The position numbers and the translations under genes were made by a program. From contig NZ_JOAI01000017.1 of the NCBI RefSeq assembly GCF_000717715.1, positions 62,001 to 126,000 on the forward strand: a stretch of 64,000 bases of DNA, in the 5' to 3' direction. This stretch comes from Streptomyces sp. NRRL B-24484. GTDB lineage: Bacteria; Actinomycetota; Actinomycetes; Streptomycetales; Streptomycetaceae. Below, in pieces: positions 49,677-58,882 of the stretch. Position 1 is the stretch's first letter, and each line of letters opens with the position of its first letter. Under the pieces are notes generated by a model that was not told the origin of the DNA, ran no database searches, and saw only the letters and a program-made list of their open reading frames with translations.

Positions 49677-50927
49677 TCAGTCCTCGGGGCGCTCGTCGAC
49701 GACCTGGCGCAGTTTGCCCGTCCGCGGGTTGGTGACGAGTTCGGAGCGCGGCACCCACTCGATCGCGAGGGGGTGGATCGCGCCGGCGGCGACCTCCTCG
49801 GGGTAGGTGGGCCGGGCCGCGTAGACGGCGGCGATCAGGCGCTCGGCGAGGTCGGCGGGGGGCTGCTCGGTGTAGCCGAGGCGCAGGACGATGCCGTCCC
49901 GCCCGTCCCGGCGGCGCTGCACCATCTGCATGCCGGCGATGTGCCGGCCGGGGTCGGCGGCGACGAGGACGGCGCGGATGTCCTCGGTCGGCATGGAGAC
50001 GATGCCGACCCGCCCGCCCTCCTCGGAGCGGCCGAGCAGCCGGAAGCGGCGGCAGTCGGCGTCGAGCCATTCGGCGCGGTCGCCGGCCGGGTAGCGCAGG
50101 ATCGGCATCAGGGTGCGGAAGAGGTTGGTGACGACGACGCGGCCGGGGACGCCGGGGGTGGTGATCGGCTCGCCGGTCGCGCTGTCGACGATCTCGACCA
50201 GCGTGCGGTGCGGGAAGGCCTCGTGCACCCGGACGTCGTCGCCGGGGACGGGCGAGGCGACCAGGCCGGCGTCGACGGAGGCGTAGCCGACCGAGGAGAT
50301 CGCCGCCTTGGGGAAGGCCCGGGTGAGCAGCGGCCGCAGGTCGGTGAAGAGCAGGTCGCCGCCGAACATCAGCAGTTCGACCGAGGCGGCGACCTCGCCG
50401 CGGCGGACGAGGTGTTCGGCGACGGCGCTGAGCTTCATCGGTTCGCCGGCGAGGACGTGCACGCCGAAGCCGGTGACCAGGTCGGCGATGTAGTCGTTGG
50501 GCGCGGAGCCGCCGACGGGCAGGCGGACGTTGTCGACCGGCGCGTGGTGCAGGGCGCCCTCGATGAAGAGGAAGCCGCTGTAGAGCTCGCCGGCGCGGAA
50601 CAGGTTGGCGACCCGGTGGCCTGGCCTGAGGCCGGCCTGCACCATGCCGGTGCCGAAGGCGGTGAGCGCCTCGGCGTGCTCGGTGCGGGTCCACGGGGAG
50701 AGTTTGGGGGCGCCGGTAGTGCCGCCTGACTTGTAGACGCCGGCGTCGGTGAGCGGGCCGGTGAGCAGGCGGTCCTCGCGGGTCGCGGCCCAGAAGGCGT
50801 CCTGGTCGACGACGGGCAGCTGGGTGAGGTGCGAGACCGTCCGCGGGACGTCGCGGTAGGCCTCGGCGTAGAACGGCGAGTGGGTGCGGGCGAGGTCGAC
50901 GAGTTCCTGCAGGGACTTGGCGGGCAC
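49677..50927 (-). CDS. PaaK-type adenylating enzyme 1
   Basis: A 416-residue AMP-forming ligase of the phenylacetate-CoA ligase superfamily. The ATP motif is YKSGGTTGAPKLS. HSPFYAEAYRDV near the start and LRYPAGDRAEWLDADC with LLGRSEEGGRVG later fit the PaaK N- and C-domains. It should adenylate a carboxylic acid, then transfer it to CoA, a carrier protein or an amine. GTG at 50927. Last gene of the minus-strand cluster, separated from the SDR gene by 165 bp containing a hairpin element. Confidence 0.85.
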   Translation of the reverse strand: MPAKSLQELVDLARTHSPFYAEAYRDVPRTVSHLTQLPVVDQDAFWAATREDRLLTGPLTDAGVYKSGGTTGAPKLSPWTRTEHAEALTAFGTGMVQAGLRPGHRVANLFRAGELYSGFLFIEGALHHAPVDNVRLPVGGSAPNDYIADLVTGFGVHVLAGEPMKLSAVAEHLVRRGEVAASVELLMFGGDLLFTDLRPLLTRAFPKAAISSVGYASVDAGLVASPVPGDDVRVHEAFPHRTLVEIVDSATGEPITTPGVPGRVVVTNLFRTLMPILRYPAGDRAEWLDADCRRFRLLGRSEEGGRVGIVSMPTEDIRAVLVAADPGRHIAGMQMVQRRRDGRDGIVLRLGYTEQPPADLAERLIAAVYAARPTYPEEVAAGAIHPLAIEWVPRSELVTNPRTGKLRQVVDERPED

Positions 50928-51020
50928 GGGTCCTCCGGGCGGGTGTGTCGGGGCGTCGTTTCTTCAGGGGGCGCTCGGGTGTGCCACGAGGGGCGCCCTT
51001 CGGGGACGGTTGCTGAGGCG

Positions 51021-51087
51021 TGTCCTCAAAGGCGACGGATGCCGCACAGGGGCGCGTGGGGGCACCTCCCGAGTGCCTTTGAAGACA
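51021..51087. repeat. Imperfect hairpin element between SDR and PaaK1 genes
   Basis: TGTCCTCAAAGGC and GCCTTTGAAGACA are inverted repeats (12 of 13) flanking a 41-bp GC-rich centre with GGGGGCACCTCCC. It resembles the short repetitive hairpins (often with TCCTCAA.GCCG motifs) scattered in Streptomyces genomes. It could be a MITE-like element, a terminator or an mRNA-stability element. Confidence 0.55.
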
Positions 51088-51092
51088 AACTC

Positions 51093-51962
51093 CTAGGGCA
51101 GGTCGGGGCGGCCGATCCAGGTGTGGGCGAGGGTCTGTACGCGGGTGCCGTCGCGGTCGGTGAGTTTCTGGTCGAGGTAGTCGGCGGCCCACCGGCCGGC
51201 CGGGATCCGGAACGGCGGGTGCTCGTCGCCGAGGGTGTCGACCACGACCTCGGCGACGTCCTGCGGCTGCTGGCCGGCGCCCTCCCAGCCCTTGGTGCGG
51301 ACCCAGTCGACGTAGTCGGCGAAGGTGTCGGCGTAGGGGCCGGAGGCGGCCTGGACGGTGGTGCGGTTGACGTCCGGGAAGATGCCGAAGTTGGTGCCGC
51401 GGACGAAGCCGGGCACCACCAGGGACACCCGGACGCCGTGCGCGGCGGCGACCGGGGCGAGGCTCTCCATGAAGCCCTCGACGGCGAACTTGGCGGCGCA
51501 GTAAGCCTCGTTGAAGGGCTGGCCGACGACGCCGTGCACGCTGCCGATGGTGATCAGGCTGCCGCGGGCGGCGCGCAGCAGCGGCATCGCGGCGCGGCTG
51601 ACCGCGATCACCCCGAAGAAGTTGACCTCCAGGTTGGTCCGCAGCGCGGCCATCGTGGACATCTCCAGGGTGGGGTCGAAGTTGGAGATGCCCGCGTTGT
51701 TGACGACCGCGTCCAGCCGCCCGTACTCGCCCGCGACGGCGTCGAGGCAGGCGGTGACGGAGTCGGCGTCGGTGACGTCGAGCCGCCGGACGTCGACCTC
51801 GGCACCGGCCTGCGCGGCGGCCTCGCGCAGGGCGCCGGCGCGGTCGGGGTCGCGCACGGTCGCGACCACGGCGTGCCCGGCCCGGGCGGCGGCGACGGCG
51901 GTGGCCAGGCCGATGCCGGAGGAGGTCCCGGTGATGAGGACGGTCCTGCGCGTGGTGGTCAT
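51093..51962 (-). CDS. SDR-family oxidoreductase
   Basis: A 289-residue classical short-chain dehydrogenase. TGTSSGIG is the cofactor motif (residues 11-18), NNAG is present, and the catalytic Ser and YxxxK are in SVHGVVGQPFNEAYCAAKFA. NADP preference is likely from the basic residues after beta 2. It would reduce or oxidise a keto or hydroxy group on the cluster intermediate. ATG overlaps the MFS stop (ATGA). Confidence 0.9.
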   Translation of the reverse strand: MTTTRRTVLITGTSSGIGLATAVAAARAGHAVVATVRDPDRAGALREAAAQAGAEVDVRRLDVTDADSVTACLDAVAGEYGRLDAVVNNAGISNFDPTLEMSTMAALRTNLEVNFFGVIAVSRAAMPLLRAARGSLITIGSVHGVVGQPFNEAYCAAKFAVEGFMESLAPVAAAHGVRVSLVVPGFVRGTNFGIFPDVNRTTVQAASGPYADTFADYVDWVRTKGWEGAGQQPQDVAEVVVDTLGDEHPPFRIPAGRWAADYLDQKLTDRDGTRVQTLAHTWIGRPDLP

Positions 51963-53263
51963 GAGGCGCGCTCCGCGAGGGCCGCGTCGGCCGTCCCGTC
52001 CCCGGCCGCCGCTCGGGCCTTCTCGCGTTCGGCGGCGTCCAGCAGCGGCTGGATCCGGATCGCGGGCAGGAAGGAGAACGCGGCGAGCAGGGTGCCGCCG
52101 GCCATCACGACGCGGGCGGCGTCGAGGATGCCGAGGGAGTCGGTCAGCAGGCTGACGGCCCAGCCGCCGACGAGGGCGGCGAGCGGGATGACGCCCCAGG
52201 TGACGGTGCGGTAGGCGGCGTGCATGACGCCCTGGTTCTGCGCGGACATCCGGGACTGCCGGGCGGGTGCGCTGCACACGTTGATGCAGGACATGAAGAA
52301 GCCGTAGCAGCCCATGGTCACGGCGATCACCGGGCCGGTCGGCAGGGTGGGGGCGGCGAGCACGCCGAGGCCGACCAGGCAGTGCAGCAGCAGGCCGTAG
52401 GCCATCGTCCGGCCGGTGCCGAACCGCTCGCTGATCTTGGGGGCGACCACCGCGCCGAGCAGTGCGCCGACCGCGGCGACCGACATGGCCGCGCCGAACA
52501 CCGCGACGGAGACGCCGAGTCCGCGGTAGGCGAGGACGGGCAGCACGGTGACGAAGATCGGGCCGCCGCAGTTCAGCGTGATGGCGGCGACGACGACCCG
52601 GCGCAGCACCGGGTCGGACCAGTTGAGCCGGAAGCCGAGGGTGAGGCGCTCCCGGACGGAGCCGGTGACGGGTGTGCGGTCCCCCCAGGAGGGCATCGAG
52701 CGCAGGCAGAGCGCCGAGACCAGGTAGCTGGCGGCGTCGACGAGGAGCGCGGCGACGCCGAGGGCGCCGTAGAGGCCGGCGGCGACGGAGGGGCCGGAGA
52801 CCTCGGAGACGGAACGGCTGCCCTCCAGGCGGGAGTAGGCCCGGACGAGGTCGTCCTTCGGCACCACGGCGGGGACGGCGATCAGGTAGCCGACGGTGAA
52901 GAAGATGGTCGCGCCGCTGATCGCGGCGACGCAGCCGAAGATCAGCGGGGTGGAGAGCCACCCGAGCCAGTAGGCGAGCGGGATGACGCCGACGGCGACC
53001 AGCCGGACGAGGTCGCAGGCGAGCATCGTCCACCGCTTGTCCCAGCGGTCGACGAGCACGCCGGCGATCGGTCCGAGCAGCGGGATGCCGAGGTACTGGG
53101 CCATCGCCACGATGCCGACCTGGAGGGCGGAGGCGTGCAGCACGAAGATCATCAGGGTGGGGACGACGAAGACGGTGACCCGGTCGCCGACGGTGCTGAT
53201 GGTCTGGCCGGCCCAGAACAGGTTGAAGCCCCGGCCGAGGGAGGCGGGCAGGCGCGGTTTCAC
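51959..53263 (-). CDS. MFS transporter of the cluster
   Basis: A 434-residue MFS protein with about 12 helices: FNLFWAGQTISTVGDRVTVF, VLVDRWDKRWTMLACDLVRL (motif A region), CINVCSAPARQSRM. It resembles exporters linked to secondary-metabolite clusters. GTG at 53263 overlaps the upstream stop by 4 bp, and its own stop overlaps the SDR start. Probable product exporter or self-resistance pump. Confidence 0.9.
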   Translation of the reverse strand: MKPRLPASLGRGFNLFWAGQTISTVGDRVTVFVVPTLMIFVLHASALQVGIVAMAQYLGIPLLGPIAGVLVDRWDKRWTMLACDLVRLVAVGVIPLAYWLGWLSTPLIFGCVAAISGATIFFTVGYLIAVPAVVPKDDLVRAYSRLEGSRSVSEVSGPSVAAGLYGALGVAALLVDAASYLVSALCLRSMPSWGDRTPVTGSVRERLTLGFRLNWSDPVLRRVVVAAITLNCGGPIFVTVLPVLAYRGLGVSVAVFGAAMSVAAVGALLGAVVAPKISERFGTGRTMAYGLLLHCLVGLGVLAAPTLPTGPVIAVTMGCYGFFMSCINVCSAPARQSRMSAQNQGVMHAAYRTVTWGVIPLAALVGGWAVSLLTDSLGILDAARVVMAGGTLLAAFSFLPAIRIQPLLDAAEREKARAAAGDGTADAALAERAS

Positions 53264-54477
53264 GAGTCCTCCCGGACGACGAGGTCGGACGTCTTGCCGG
53301 TGCGGTCGTTGCTGATCAGTGCGGCGACGGCGCGCACCCGGAACGACTGCGGGTCGTGCTGGAAGGCGGTGCTGAGGGTGAAGGTCTCGGCGAGGATCTC
53401 CTTGCGCAGCCGCTCGGTGTCGACCTCGGCGCCGGCGGCGGTGAGCAGCAGCACCTCGACGGCGGACGCCCGGCCGCCCTGCTCGGTGACCAGGACCTGG
53501 GCCTGCGTCACGCCGGGCTCGCCCTCGGCCCGGGCGACGACCTCCTGGACGTGCAGGCCGAGGCCGCGGACCTGGACGACGCTGTCGCGGCGGCCGAGCA
53601 CCTGCATCGCCGGTCCTGGGCGGCCGCAGGGGCAGGCGACCAGGCGGCCGGCGTCGCCGGTGCGGTAGCGCAGCACGGGGTTGAGCATCTCGGGGTTCAG
53701 GGTGGTGAAGTCGAGCAGCTCGTCGGGGCCGACGTGCACCAGCTGCTCGGGCAGGGTGTGGAAGGTGTCGGCCGGGCACCGGGGGCCGTTGGTGCCGACC
53801 ACCCAGGTCTCGGTGCTGCCGAACATGCCGTGCCGGCGGGCCAGCGGGGCGACGGCGGCCATGTCCTCGGCGAGCTGCGGCTGCCAGGCCTCGCCGAGCC
53901 AGAGCACCTTGCGCAGGTCGGGCAGGGTGATGCCGGCGGCGCGGGCGTGGGCGAACCAGAGCCGCAGCACGCTCGGGGTGCCGCCGATGGCGGTGACCCG
54001 GCGGGCGGCGAAGAAGGACAGCCAGTCGGGGTACTCGTCGGCGGCGACCGAGCCGACCGCGATGATCCGGCAGCCGGAGAGGTCGGCGAGGGCGGCGGCG
54101 AGGAAGTGCGCGCCCCACATCCGGCCGGCGCCCCAGGCGTTGACGAACACGTCGTCGGGGTCGAGGGGCTGCCAGTGGGCGTGCACGCCGGCCATGTAGA
54201 AGCCGGTGGGTGCGTAGCCGATCTTGGGGGCGCCGGTGCTGCCGCCGCTCTGGAAGAGCCAGGTGGCGCCGTGTTCGGCCTGGGGTTCGAGGTGGGCGAG
54301 GGCGGTGTTGAGGTCGTCCTTGGCGAGCGGCGGGAGCGCGGCCAGGTCGTCGAGGGCGTGCGGGTCGGCGTGCCCGGTGTAGCGGGGGGCCAGCTCGGGG
54401 ACGGTCCGCAGCCGGGCGAGGGTGCGCCGGGCGACGTGCAGCCGGGGCGCGGCGGCGGCCGGGGTGAGGGAGAACAC
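53260..54477 (-). CDS. PaaK-type adenylating enzyme 2
   Basis: A 405-residue AMP-forming enzyme related to phenylacetate-CoA ligase and coenzyme F390 synthetase. The ATP motif is FQSGGSTGAPKIGY; MFGSTETW and LNPVLRYRTGDAGRLVACPC with GRRDSVVQVRGLGLHVQEVV complete the pattern. CPCGRPGP is a metal-site-like cysteine motif seen in some PaaK relatives. It is only about 30 percent like PaaK1 by eye, so the substrates probably differ. GTG at 54477 lies 5 bp after the ATP-grasp stop. Confidence 0.82.
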   Translation of the reverse strand: MFSLTPAAAAPRLHVARRTLARLRTVPELAPRYTGHADPHALDDLAALPPLAKDDLNTALAHLEPQAEHGATWLFQSGGSTGAPKIGYAPTGFYMAGVHAHWQPLDPDDVFVNAWGAGRMWGAHFLAAALADLSGCRIIAVGSVAADEYPDWLSFFAARRVTAIGGTPSVLRLWFAHARAAGITLPDLRKVLWLGEAWQPQLAEDMAAVAPLARRHGMFGSTETWVVGTNGPRCPADTFHTLPEQLVHVGPDELLDFTTLNPEMLNPVLRYRTGDAGRLVACPCGRPGPAMQVLGRRDSVVQVRGLGLHVQEVVARAEGEPGVTQAQVLVTEQGGRASAVEVLLLTAAGAEVDTERLRKEILAETFTLSTAFQHDPQSFRVRAVAALISNDRTGKTSDLVVREDS

Positions 54478-54482
54478 GGGTG

Positions 54483-55556
54483 TCAGCTCGCTTCCGGCTC
54501 GGCGGTGGTGGGGGCCTCGCCGCGGTCGGCGAGCCACTTCGCGTGGGCGTCCCGGTAGGCGGTGAAGCGGGCGCGGGTGACGTCCCGCTGGACGGAGCGG
54601 TTCGGGTCGTCGAAGTCGGGGGCGATGACGCCGTCCGGTTCGAGTTCGGAGAACCAGAACCGCTCGCCGTCGTGCAGGAAGTCGATACAGAAGAAGGGCA
54701 TCGGCAGCCGCTCGGCGAACCAGGCGGTGGCGGCGGCGAGCTCGTCCGGGATGTCGGCGAACTGCATGGTGCCGCCGCGGCTGGCGTTGGCGACCGGCGA
54801 GCCGTCCTCGGGGATGCGCTTGAGCAGGGCGTACGGCTTGCCGTCGACGACGTAGACCCGGTGGTCGACGGTGCCGTCGCCGAGGTAGGGCTGGACGACG
54901 AGGGTGGTGTCGCCGCCCTGGGCGAGGCTGGCGAGGCCGCGGACGTCCTCGGCGCTGCGCGCCAGGTTGATCCCGCCGCCGCCGCACCATCCGGCCGGCT
55001 TGACGATGGCCGGGTAGGTCATGCCGCCGAGGGCGACCTCGTACAGGTGCTTGCCGACGTCGCGGCCGGAGCCGATCCGCACGGACGGGATCGGCGGCAC
55101 CGGTGAGTCGGCGAGGTGGAGCAGGGTGGCCAGCTTGTCGTTGCCGATGAGCGACATCTGCGGCGGGAACGGCAGGTAGAAGCCGGCCTGTTCCAGCACG
55201 GCGTACAGGGCGTACTGGTTGAAGACGTCCATCGACTGGTAGGGCAGCGAGTAGAGCGCGGTGACGAAGAGGGTGTCCTGCGGGGTGACCTCCTGGTCGT
55301 CGACGTAGACCCGGGGCCGGCGGAGGTCGGTGCCGTCGACGGTGACGGCGTCCGGCGCGTGCCGTGTCCAGCTCATCCCCATCGACTCGGCGACCTCGGC
55401 GTACATGTCCCAGAAGTAGTGCTTCCACATGGCGCCGGTGCGGGTCGACTCGCGGTCGGGGAAGATCCAGCACATCCGGCGCAGCGGGCCGCCGGGCGCG
55501 GTGTCGGATCCGGTGCCGGGTCCGGTGTCGGGCAGCTGCGGTTGGGGTGGGGTCAT
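54483..55556 (-). CDS. ATP-grasp ligase
   Basis: A 357-residue ATP-grasp protein. A pre-ATP-grasp domain (MCWIFPDRESTRTGAMWKHY) is followed by the ATP-binding core: YPAIVKPAGWCGGGGINLAR (ATP lysine and Gly-rich loop), LVVQPYL, VYVVDGKPYALLKR, and the metal site FCIDFLHDGERFWFSELEPD. The family forms amide bonds by way of acyl phosphates. In this cluster it is the best candidate for coupling an amine such as a beta-amino acid to another acid. ATG 55556 with GTGAGGACG upstream. Confidence 0.88.
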   Translation of the reverse strand: MTPPQPQLPDTGPGTGSDTAPGGPLRRMCWIFPDRESTRTGAMWKHYFWDMYAEVAESMGMSWTRHAPDAVTVDGTDLRRPRVYVDDQEVTPQDTLFVTALYSLPYQSMDVFNQYALYAVLEQAGFYLPFPPQMSLIGNDKLATLLHLADSPVPPIPSVRIGSGRDVGKHLYEVALGGMTYPAIVKPAGWCGGGGINLARSAEDVRGLASLAQGGDTTLVVQPYLGDGTVDHRVYVVDGKPYALLKRIPEDGSPVANASRGGTMQFADIPDELAAATAWFAERLPMPFFCIDFLHDGERFWFSELEPDGVIAPDFDDPNRSVQRDVTRARFTAYRDAHAKWLADRGEAPTTAEPEAS

Positions 55557-55595
55557 CGTCGTCCTCACGGGGGGTGCGGCAGGCGGGTGGGTGCG

Positions 55596-57011
55596 TCAGC
55601 TGGCTCGGTCGCCGGGCGGTGCGGACTGCTCGGACCACCAGCGGCGGCCGGCCTCCGGCAGGGTGTCGACCGGGTCGTAGTAGGGGTGGCGCCGCTCCAG
55701 CGGGTCCTCGGGTGCGGTGCCGTCGGGGGCGCCGTCGGGGGTGCGGAGTTCCAGCGCGGTGCGGTAGTTCTTCGTCCAGTAGGAGATGCCGCGTTCGCGG
55801 TCGTAGGCGACCGCCTGGTGCACCCACCGTTTGCCGACGTGCGGGACGTCGCAGACCAGCCGCGGGGTGGCGTAGCCCGGCAGGTAGCCCATGATCGCCT
55901 CCTGGAGGCGCTGGGCCTGGTGGAGCGGGGTCCGCCAGTGTTCGGCGCCGGGGATCAGGTCGCAGAGGTAGAAGTAGTAGGGCAGGACGTTCGCCTCGCC
56001 CTGCAGGGCGAAGCACAGGTCGAGCAGGTCCTCCGGGGTGTCGTTGACGCCGCGCATCAGCACGCCCTGGTTACGGACGTCGCGGACGCCGGCGTCCAGC
56101 AGGGCCCTGGCAGCCTCGGCGACCAGCGGGGTCACCGACTGCACGTGGTTGGCGTGGGTGTGCACGGCGAGGTTGACCGAGCGGCGGGCGGCGAGTGCCG
56201 CGACCCGGCCGAGTCCGGCGAGGACGTGCGGTTGCAGCCAGTGCTGCGGCAGGCCGACGACGGCCTTGCTGGCGAGGCGGATGTCCCGCACCGAGCCGAG
56301 GTCGAGCAGCCGGAGGAGGAAGGACTCCAGCTGTGGCCAGGGCACGTTGGCGAGGTCGCCGCCGGAGACGACCACGTCGCGCACGGCCGGGGTGCGTTTG
56401 AGGTAGTCGAGCATCTGCTCCTGCCGGTCGACGGGCCGCAGCACCAGCCGGGTCTTGGCGACCTGGGGGGTGGAGGTGCCGACCAGGTCCATCCGGGTGC
56501 AGTGGCCGCAGTACTGCGGGCAGGTGGCGACCAGTTCGGCCAGCACCTTGGTCGGGTAGCGGTGGGTGAGGCCCTCCGCGACCCACATGTCGGCCTCGTG
56601 CAGCGAGTCGCGTTCGGCCTTCGGGTGGCTGGGCCACCGCGGGTGCCGGTCGGCGCGCACGGGCAGCATGTAGCGCCGCACGGGGTCGGCCAGGAACGCC
56701 TCGGTGAACGCCCCGGGGTCGTGCGGGGCGTGCGGGGCCATGGTGTTGAGCATCTGCGGCGGCAGCAGCAGCGGCATGGTGGCGGACTCGGCCTGGTCGG
56801 CGGCGAGTCCCTCGTAGAACCGGTCGGTGAGCAGGGTGCCGGCGACGTCGCGCAGCTGCCGGAGGTTCTTGACGCAGTGCGCGCGCTGCCACTGGGCGTC
56901 GCGCCACTGGGCCTCGGTGACGTCGCGCCAGCCCGGCAGCCGGCGCCAGTCCGGCTCGGCCAGGGCGGTCCGTACGTACTGGTACGGCTGCCGGACGGTG
57001 TGGTGGTCCAT
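55596..57011 (-). CDS. kamA: KamA-family radical SAM 2,3-aminomutase, lysine-type residues
   Basis: A 471-residue PLP-dependent radical SAM enzyme. The cluster-binding CxxxCxxC is Cys164, Cys168, Cys171 (CPQYCGHC), followed by Arg173 at the position that binds the substrate carboxylate. The two aspartates that hold the lysine side chain in lysine 2,3-aminomutase are present (YLCDLIPG, Asp352; VCDVPHVGK, Asp389), and Lys395 is the probable PLP lysine. The likely reaction is L-lysine to beta-lysine. Arginine or another amino acid is possible. Six bp separate it from the upstream ligase gene. Confidence 0.9.
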   Translation of the reverse strand: MDHHTVRQPYQYVRTALAEPDWRRLPGWRDVTEAQWRDAQWQRAHCVKNLRQLRDVAGTLLTDRFYEGLAADQAESATMPLLLPPQMLNTMAPHAPHDPGAFTEAFLADPVRRYMLPVRADRHPRWPSHPKAERDSLHEADMWVAEGLTHRYPTKVLAELVATCPQYCGHCTRMDLVGTSTPQVAKTRLVLRPVDRQEQMLDYLKRTPAVRDVVVSGGDLANVPWPQLESFLLRLLDLGSVRDIRLASKAVVGLPQHWLQPHVLAGLGRVAALAARRSVNLAVHTHANHVQSVTPLVAEAARALLDAGVRDVRNQGVLMRGVNDTPEDLLDLCFALQGEANVLPYYFYLCDLIPGAEHWRTPLHQAQRLQEAIMGYLPGYATPRLVCDVPHVGKRWVHQAVAYDRERGISYWTKNYRTALELRTPDGAPDGTAPEDPLERRHPYYDPVDTLPEAGRRWWSEQSAPPGDRAS

Positions 57012-57017
57012 CAGGGG

Positions 57018-58724
57018 CTACTGGCCGGTGAAGAGGGTGGCGAAGCGGGTGCGGAGTTCGCGCTTGAGCACCTTGCCGGTGGGCCCGAGCGGGAAGTCCT
57101 CCGGGGTCCGGGCGATGCTGACGGCGGCGAGTTCGGCGAGCCCGGCCTCGGCGAGCGCCTTGTTGGCGGCCCGCTGGACGTCCTCGGCGGCGGCCTCGGC
57201 GGCCCCGGCCTGCAACCGGACGACCGCGACGGGCCGTTGACCCTCCCCCGCGGCTCCCGGGACGCCGACCACCGAGCAGTCCTGCACCAGGTCGTCGCAG
57301 TCGGCGAGCAGCACCTCCTCGATCGGCAGGCTGTAGACCGGGCCGTCGGCGGTGTCGATCACGTCGACGGTGCGGTCCAGGTGGTAGAACGCGCCGTCGG
57401 CGTCGCGGCGGGCGACGTCGCCGGTGAGCCAGTAGCCGGACAGTTCGAAGGTGGCGGTCAGCCGCGGGTTGTTCCAGTAGCCGGGCGTGCGGGACGGGGT
57501 GACGACGCCGAGCATGCCGACGGTGCCGTCCGGGACCTCCCGGCCGTCCTCGTCGAGCACGGCGGCCCGGGTCACCACCTCCAGCGGCCTGCCGACGCAG
57601 CGGTCGTTGCGGACGGTCTCGGGCGTGGTGACCTGGCCGAACAGGGCCATGCCCATCTCGGAGGAGCCGAGGCCGTCGATGAACTGCGAACCGGGCAGGG
57701 CGGGCTGCTCGGCCTGCTCCTGCGGCAGCAGCCAGGGCTTGATCAGGCCGGTCGGGCGTTCGCCGAGCCGGACCAGCCTGCGGATGTGCCCGTGGTGGGC
57801 GCTGTCGCCGGTGTTGAACCAGGAGTGCACCTTCGCCGCGCCGGCCACGGGCAGCTCCCCGGTGGCCAGTTCGACGAAGGTCCGCGGGAAGGACGCGACC
57901 ATGGTCGGCCGGAAGGCCTCCATGACGGGCTCGACCACGGCGCGCCGCCAGTCGGCCATGACGACGGTGGGCAGGCCGAGCAGGGTGGCGGTGAGGAAGT
58001 AGCTGAGCCCGCCCGCGTGGGTGTGCGGCATCAGCGACATCAGCCGGTCGTACGGCTCCGCGGGGAAGCGCACCATCCGCGGCTGCTTGCCGTCCCAGAA
58101 CTGGCGGTGCGCCAGCATCGTCGACTTCGGCGTGCCGGTGGTGCCGGAGGAGTGGATCAGCGCGACGACGTCCTCGGCGGCGTGCCGGTACGGGTACTGC
58201 TCGGGCAGCTGCACGGCGGAGGCGTCGAAGGCCTGGATCTCGGCGGCCATCGCGATGAACCGCGGGCGGCGCTGCGGGTCCTCGCGGTAGGCGGCGGCGA
58301 GCCGGGTCGGGTCGTCCGCGACGACACCGACCACGCCGACGTGGTCGAGGTAGCGCACCATCACGTCGTGCCGCATGGCGTCGTTGATCAGGGCGGGGAC
58401 GGCGCCCAGCGCGGTGAGGGCGAGGAAGTGCAGCAGCGGCTCCAGGCCCTCGCCGACCACGATGCCGACCGGCTCGCCCGGGCGCACGCCGTTCGCCACG
58501 TACCAGGCGGCGTAGCGGTCGCGGAGCGCGGCGACGTCGAGCAGGCTGTGGCCGCGCAGCACGACGGCGCCGCGGTGGTCGGTGCGGTGGGTGTACAGGT
58601 ACGGCACCGCCCGGTTGGGGTTGGCGGCGATGGCGTGGTCGAGGAAGTTGCCGGCGCCGAGCTCGGGCTCGGTCATCAGCTGCTGCCGGGCGGCGAGGGG
58701 GGCGATGGACGTCTGCTCGCTCAT
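57018..58724 (-). CDS. Acyl-CoA synthetase-like AMP-forming ligase
   Basis: A 568-residue ANL-superfamily enzyme: LIHSSGTTGTPKSTM (P-loop-like), FIDGLGSSEMGMALFGQV, GYWLTGDVARRDADGAFYHL and the C-terminal lysine in GPTGKVLKREL. It activates a carboxylic acid as an adenylate for CoA or carrier-protein loading. The domain order is that of fatty or aryl acid CoA ligases rather than NRPS A domains. AGGAGA precedes ATG 58724. First gene of the second cluster operon, with a palindromic operator 27 bp upstream. Confidence 0.88.
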   Translation of the reverse strand: MSEQTSIAPLAARQQLMTEPELGAGNFLDHAIAANPNRAVPYLYTHRTDHRGAVVLRGHSLLDVAALRDRYAAWYVANGVRPGEPVGIVVGEGLEPLLHFLALTALGAVPALINDAMRHDVMVRYLDHVGVVGVVADDPTRLAAAYREDPQRRPRFIAMAAEIQAFDASAVQLPEQYPYRHAAEDVVALIHSSGTTGTPKSTMLAHRQFWDGKQPRMVRFPAEPYDRLMSLMPHTHAGGLSYFLTATLLGLPTVVMADWRRAVVEPVMEAFRPTMVASFPRTFVELATGELPVAGAAKVHSWFNTGDSAHHGHIRRLVRLGERPTGLIKPWLLPQEQAEQPALPGSQFIDGLGSSEMGMALFGQVTTPETVRNDRCVGRPLEVVTRAAVLDEDGREVPDGTVGMLGVVTPSRTPGYWNNPRLTATFELSGYWLTGDVARRDADGAFYHLDRTVDVIDTADGPVYSLPIEEVLLADCDDLVQDCSVVGVPGAAGEGQRPVAVVRLQAGAAEAAAEDVQRAANKALAEAGLAELAAVSIARTPEDFPLGPTGKVLKRELRTRFATLFTGQ

Positions 58725-58750
58725 GTCGCTCTCCTGAGGTGGGCGGGACA

Positions 58751-58769
58751 ATCTGACGATCCGTCAGAT
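58751..58769. promoter_or_regulatory. Perfect TetR-type operator candidate
   Basis: ATCTGACG and CGTCAGAT are perfect 8-bp inverted repeats around ATC, in the 158-bp gap upstream of the ligase gene. TGACG-N3-CGTCA palindromes are a common TetR-family target. It implies an independent, repressor-controlled promoter for the seven downstream genes. Confidence 0.65.
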
Positions 58770-58882
58770 CTGCTGGTGCATGGCACCGGTGGAGGTGCGG
58801 GTGGGCGGATCGGTGCAGGTGGGGGCGTATGGTGGCGCCGGCCTGCACGGGGTGCGGCGGGGTGCGCCGCGGTGGGGCGGCC

